Assembly (NCBI RefSeq): GCF_026914265.1
Contig: NC_069125.1
Span: 8,969,117-9,033,116, forward strand
Source: Mya arenaria
Taxonomy: Eukaryota; Mollusca; Bivalvia; Myida; Myidae
Direction of reading: 5' to 3'
Length of the DNA: 64,000 nt
The notes under the pieces were generated by a model. That model ran no database searches, was not told the DNA's origin, and was given only the letters and a program-made list of their open reading frames with translations. The position numbers and the translations under genes are program-made. Numbering within the stretch: the first letter of the stretch is position 1; every line of letters begins with the position of its first letter. Below, in pieces: positions 63,033 through 64,000 of this stretch.

Positions 63033-63404
63033 CTGTTAACATTAAACAGAACTTTTTTTTAGAAAATCGTAAAGATTTATTTTTTATTTTTCAAAGTTCA
63101 TTATATAAATGGTAAATAATATTTATATAAATGGTAAATAATATTAATCCGTTTTGACCTACCTTCACAAATAAAATAGGTCTTACAATACAATACAATA
63201 AGAAATCTTACTTTTAATAATGTTTACAATACTATATTATTTTGGATCAATTTTTAAACATGTGTAACTATATCTTATATCCTATATCTCATATCATTAA
63301 TTGTTCTCTACTTTTGTCAATTTATTTCCTGATCAAGAAGAAAAGGCCCATTTATCTTACTTTAGTAAAATTGTTCTCGACATAAGGATATTTTGTTCAC
63401 TGAC
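63033..63404. other. Intron, nothing recognised
   Basis: This is AT-rich sequence upstream of the first visible exon. The piece 'atataaatggtaaataatatt' occurs twice in a row near 63,103-63,145. Confidence 0.4.
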
Positions 63405-64000
63405 AATATCAACAAGAGGGCCAAAATAGCCTTATATCGCCCACCTGATGAACAAAGGCTTCTAAAGTTATTGATTGGACAACATACTGGACACTGCCCG
63501 CCTGTATGCCAAAGATGAAACTATAATGTGTCCTTTTTTTTAAACGAGTGTACATGTATACTGTTACTGTGAATTAGTTCATGAAGTTTGAAGTTCATGA
63601 AGTTTGAAGTTCAAATCTTAAATTGATTGTTAAACAATTAAATTATTATAAAAAATATAAATGAAAAAAAAAGAAGGTCCACCTGTGAAAATATTTTGAA
63701 ATCAGGCCAACGTTTTCTGAAGAGAAGATTTTCTAAGTTTTCCATTCAGACATATAGTGAAAAGTAGCCCCACTCCTGGGAACCATGTTTTTTTTATAAT
63801 CAATTTGGTGCATTAAGAAAATCGATAGAGGCTCACCTTAGGAATATTTCTGTGAAATTATTTTGAAATTGGGCCAAGAGTTTCAGAAGATAAGATTTTC
63901 CATATAGATATAAAGTGAAAAGCAGTTCTGCCGTCTGGTGGCCATGTTTTTTTTTACAAGTAATCATGGGGTGAAGGAATTTGAAACATGTTGGAACATT
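63405..64000. repeat. Dispersed bivalve-type repeat running off the window
   Basis: It starts aacaagagggccaaaatagc, followed by 'cgcccacctgatga'. Then come two monomers of about 175 bp, each with 'ccacctgtgaaaatattttgaaat' or a variant and ending 'ccatgttttttt' (near 63,680-63,797 and 63,830-63,955). The end is outside the window. Confidence 0.6.

Overview
This is animal nuclear DNA, AT-rich, with small exons, GT-AG introns and abundant dispersed repeats. Several repeats resemble families I know as common in bivalve molluscs: the element carrying 161-bp repeats with a (GACA/GACG)n tail, the 'gggggcataa'-ended element, and the 'aagagctgtcgtaagacagc' and 'aacaagagggccaaaatagcc' families. A bivalve is the best guess, but it is inferred from recalled repeats and not proven.

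Region 1 (1 to about 49,340) is a tandem array of U3 small nucleolar RNA genes, all on the minus strand. Sixteen 221-nt U3 genes lie 2.85-2.99 kb apart. Each has the U3 5' end (AAGACC), the box A/A' core GGGATCATTTCTATAGT, the hinge motif ACCACGAGGA, a C'-like TGAGCGCGAAG, the B/C element CATTGATGAACG and a terminal box D (TCTGAGTGGT). The genes differ at only a handful of positions, while the spacers differ by many substitutions and indels. Each of the 15 complete units also holds a 61-bp U3 relic made only of the 3' domain. Flanking blocks show that the unit is an old dimer in which one U3 lost its 5' two thirds. Units 3-8 alternate between two spacer types, a dimeric higher-order repeat. 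Units 9-15 are homogenised. Unit 16 at the right edge is decayed. The short ORFs in this region are spacer or antisense-U3 artefacts.

Region 2 (9,802-14,080) is a 4.28-kb insertion in unit 4, with a 9-bp target duplication and imperfect 18-bp terminal inverted repeats. Inside it, on the minus strand, is a spliced 33-codon reading frame with a short upstream ORF that overlaps its start by ATGA. It also holds two MITEs and a tRNA-like SINE remnant. It looks like a TIR element that carries a gene fragment or a micro-gene.

Region 3 (49,340-53,700) is non-coding and rich in MITEs and tandem repeats: TTAA-flanked MITEs, a hAT-like MITE, a 161-bp triplication and a 75-bp hairpin.

Region 4 (53,751 to beyond 63,032) holds the 3' part of a minus-strand gene. 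Ten exons join in frame into about 326 residues resembling PHF21A/PHF21B (BHC80), a PHD-finger subunit of the LSD1-CoREST histone demethylase complex. The visible parts are the 'KLxFMxSLxL...ERKRxxTxNP' segment, a Ser/Pro-rich linker, a complete C4HC3 PHD finger and the C-terminal coiled coil. Its N-terminal exons lie beyond the window. The introns carry a 24-bp minisatellite and several bivalve-type repeats.
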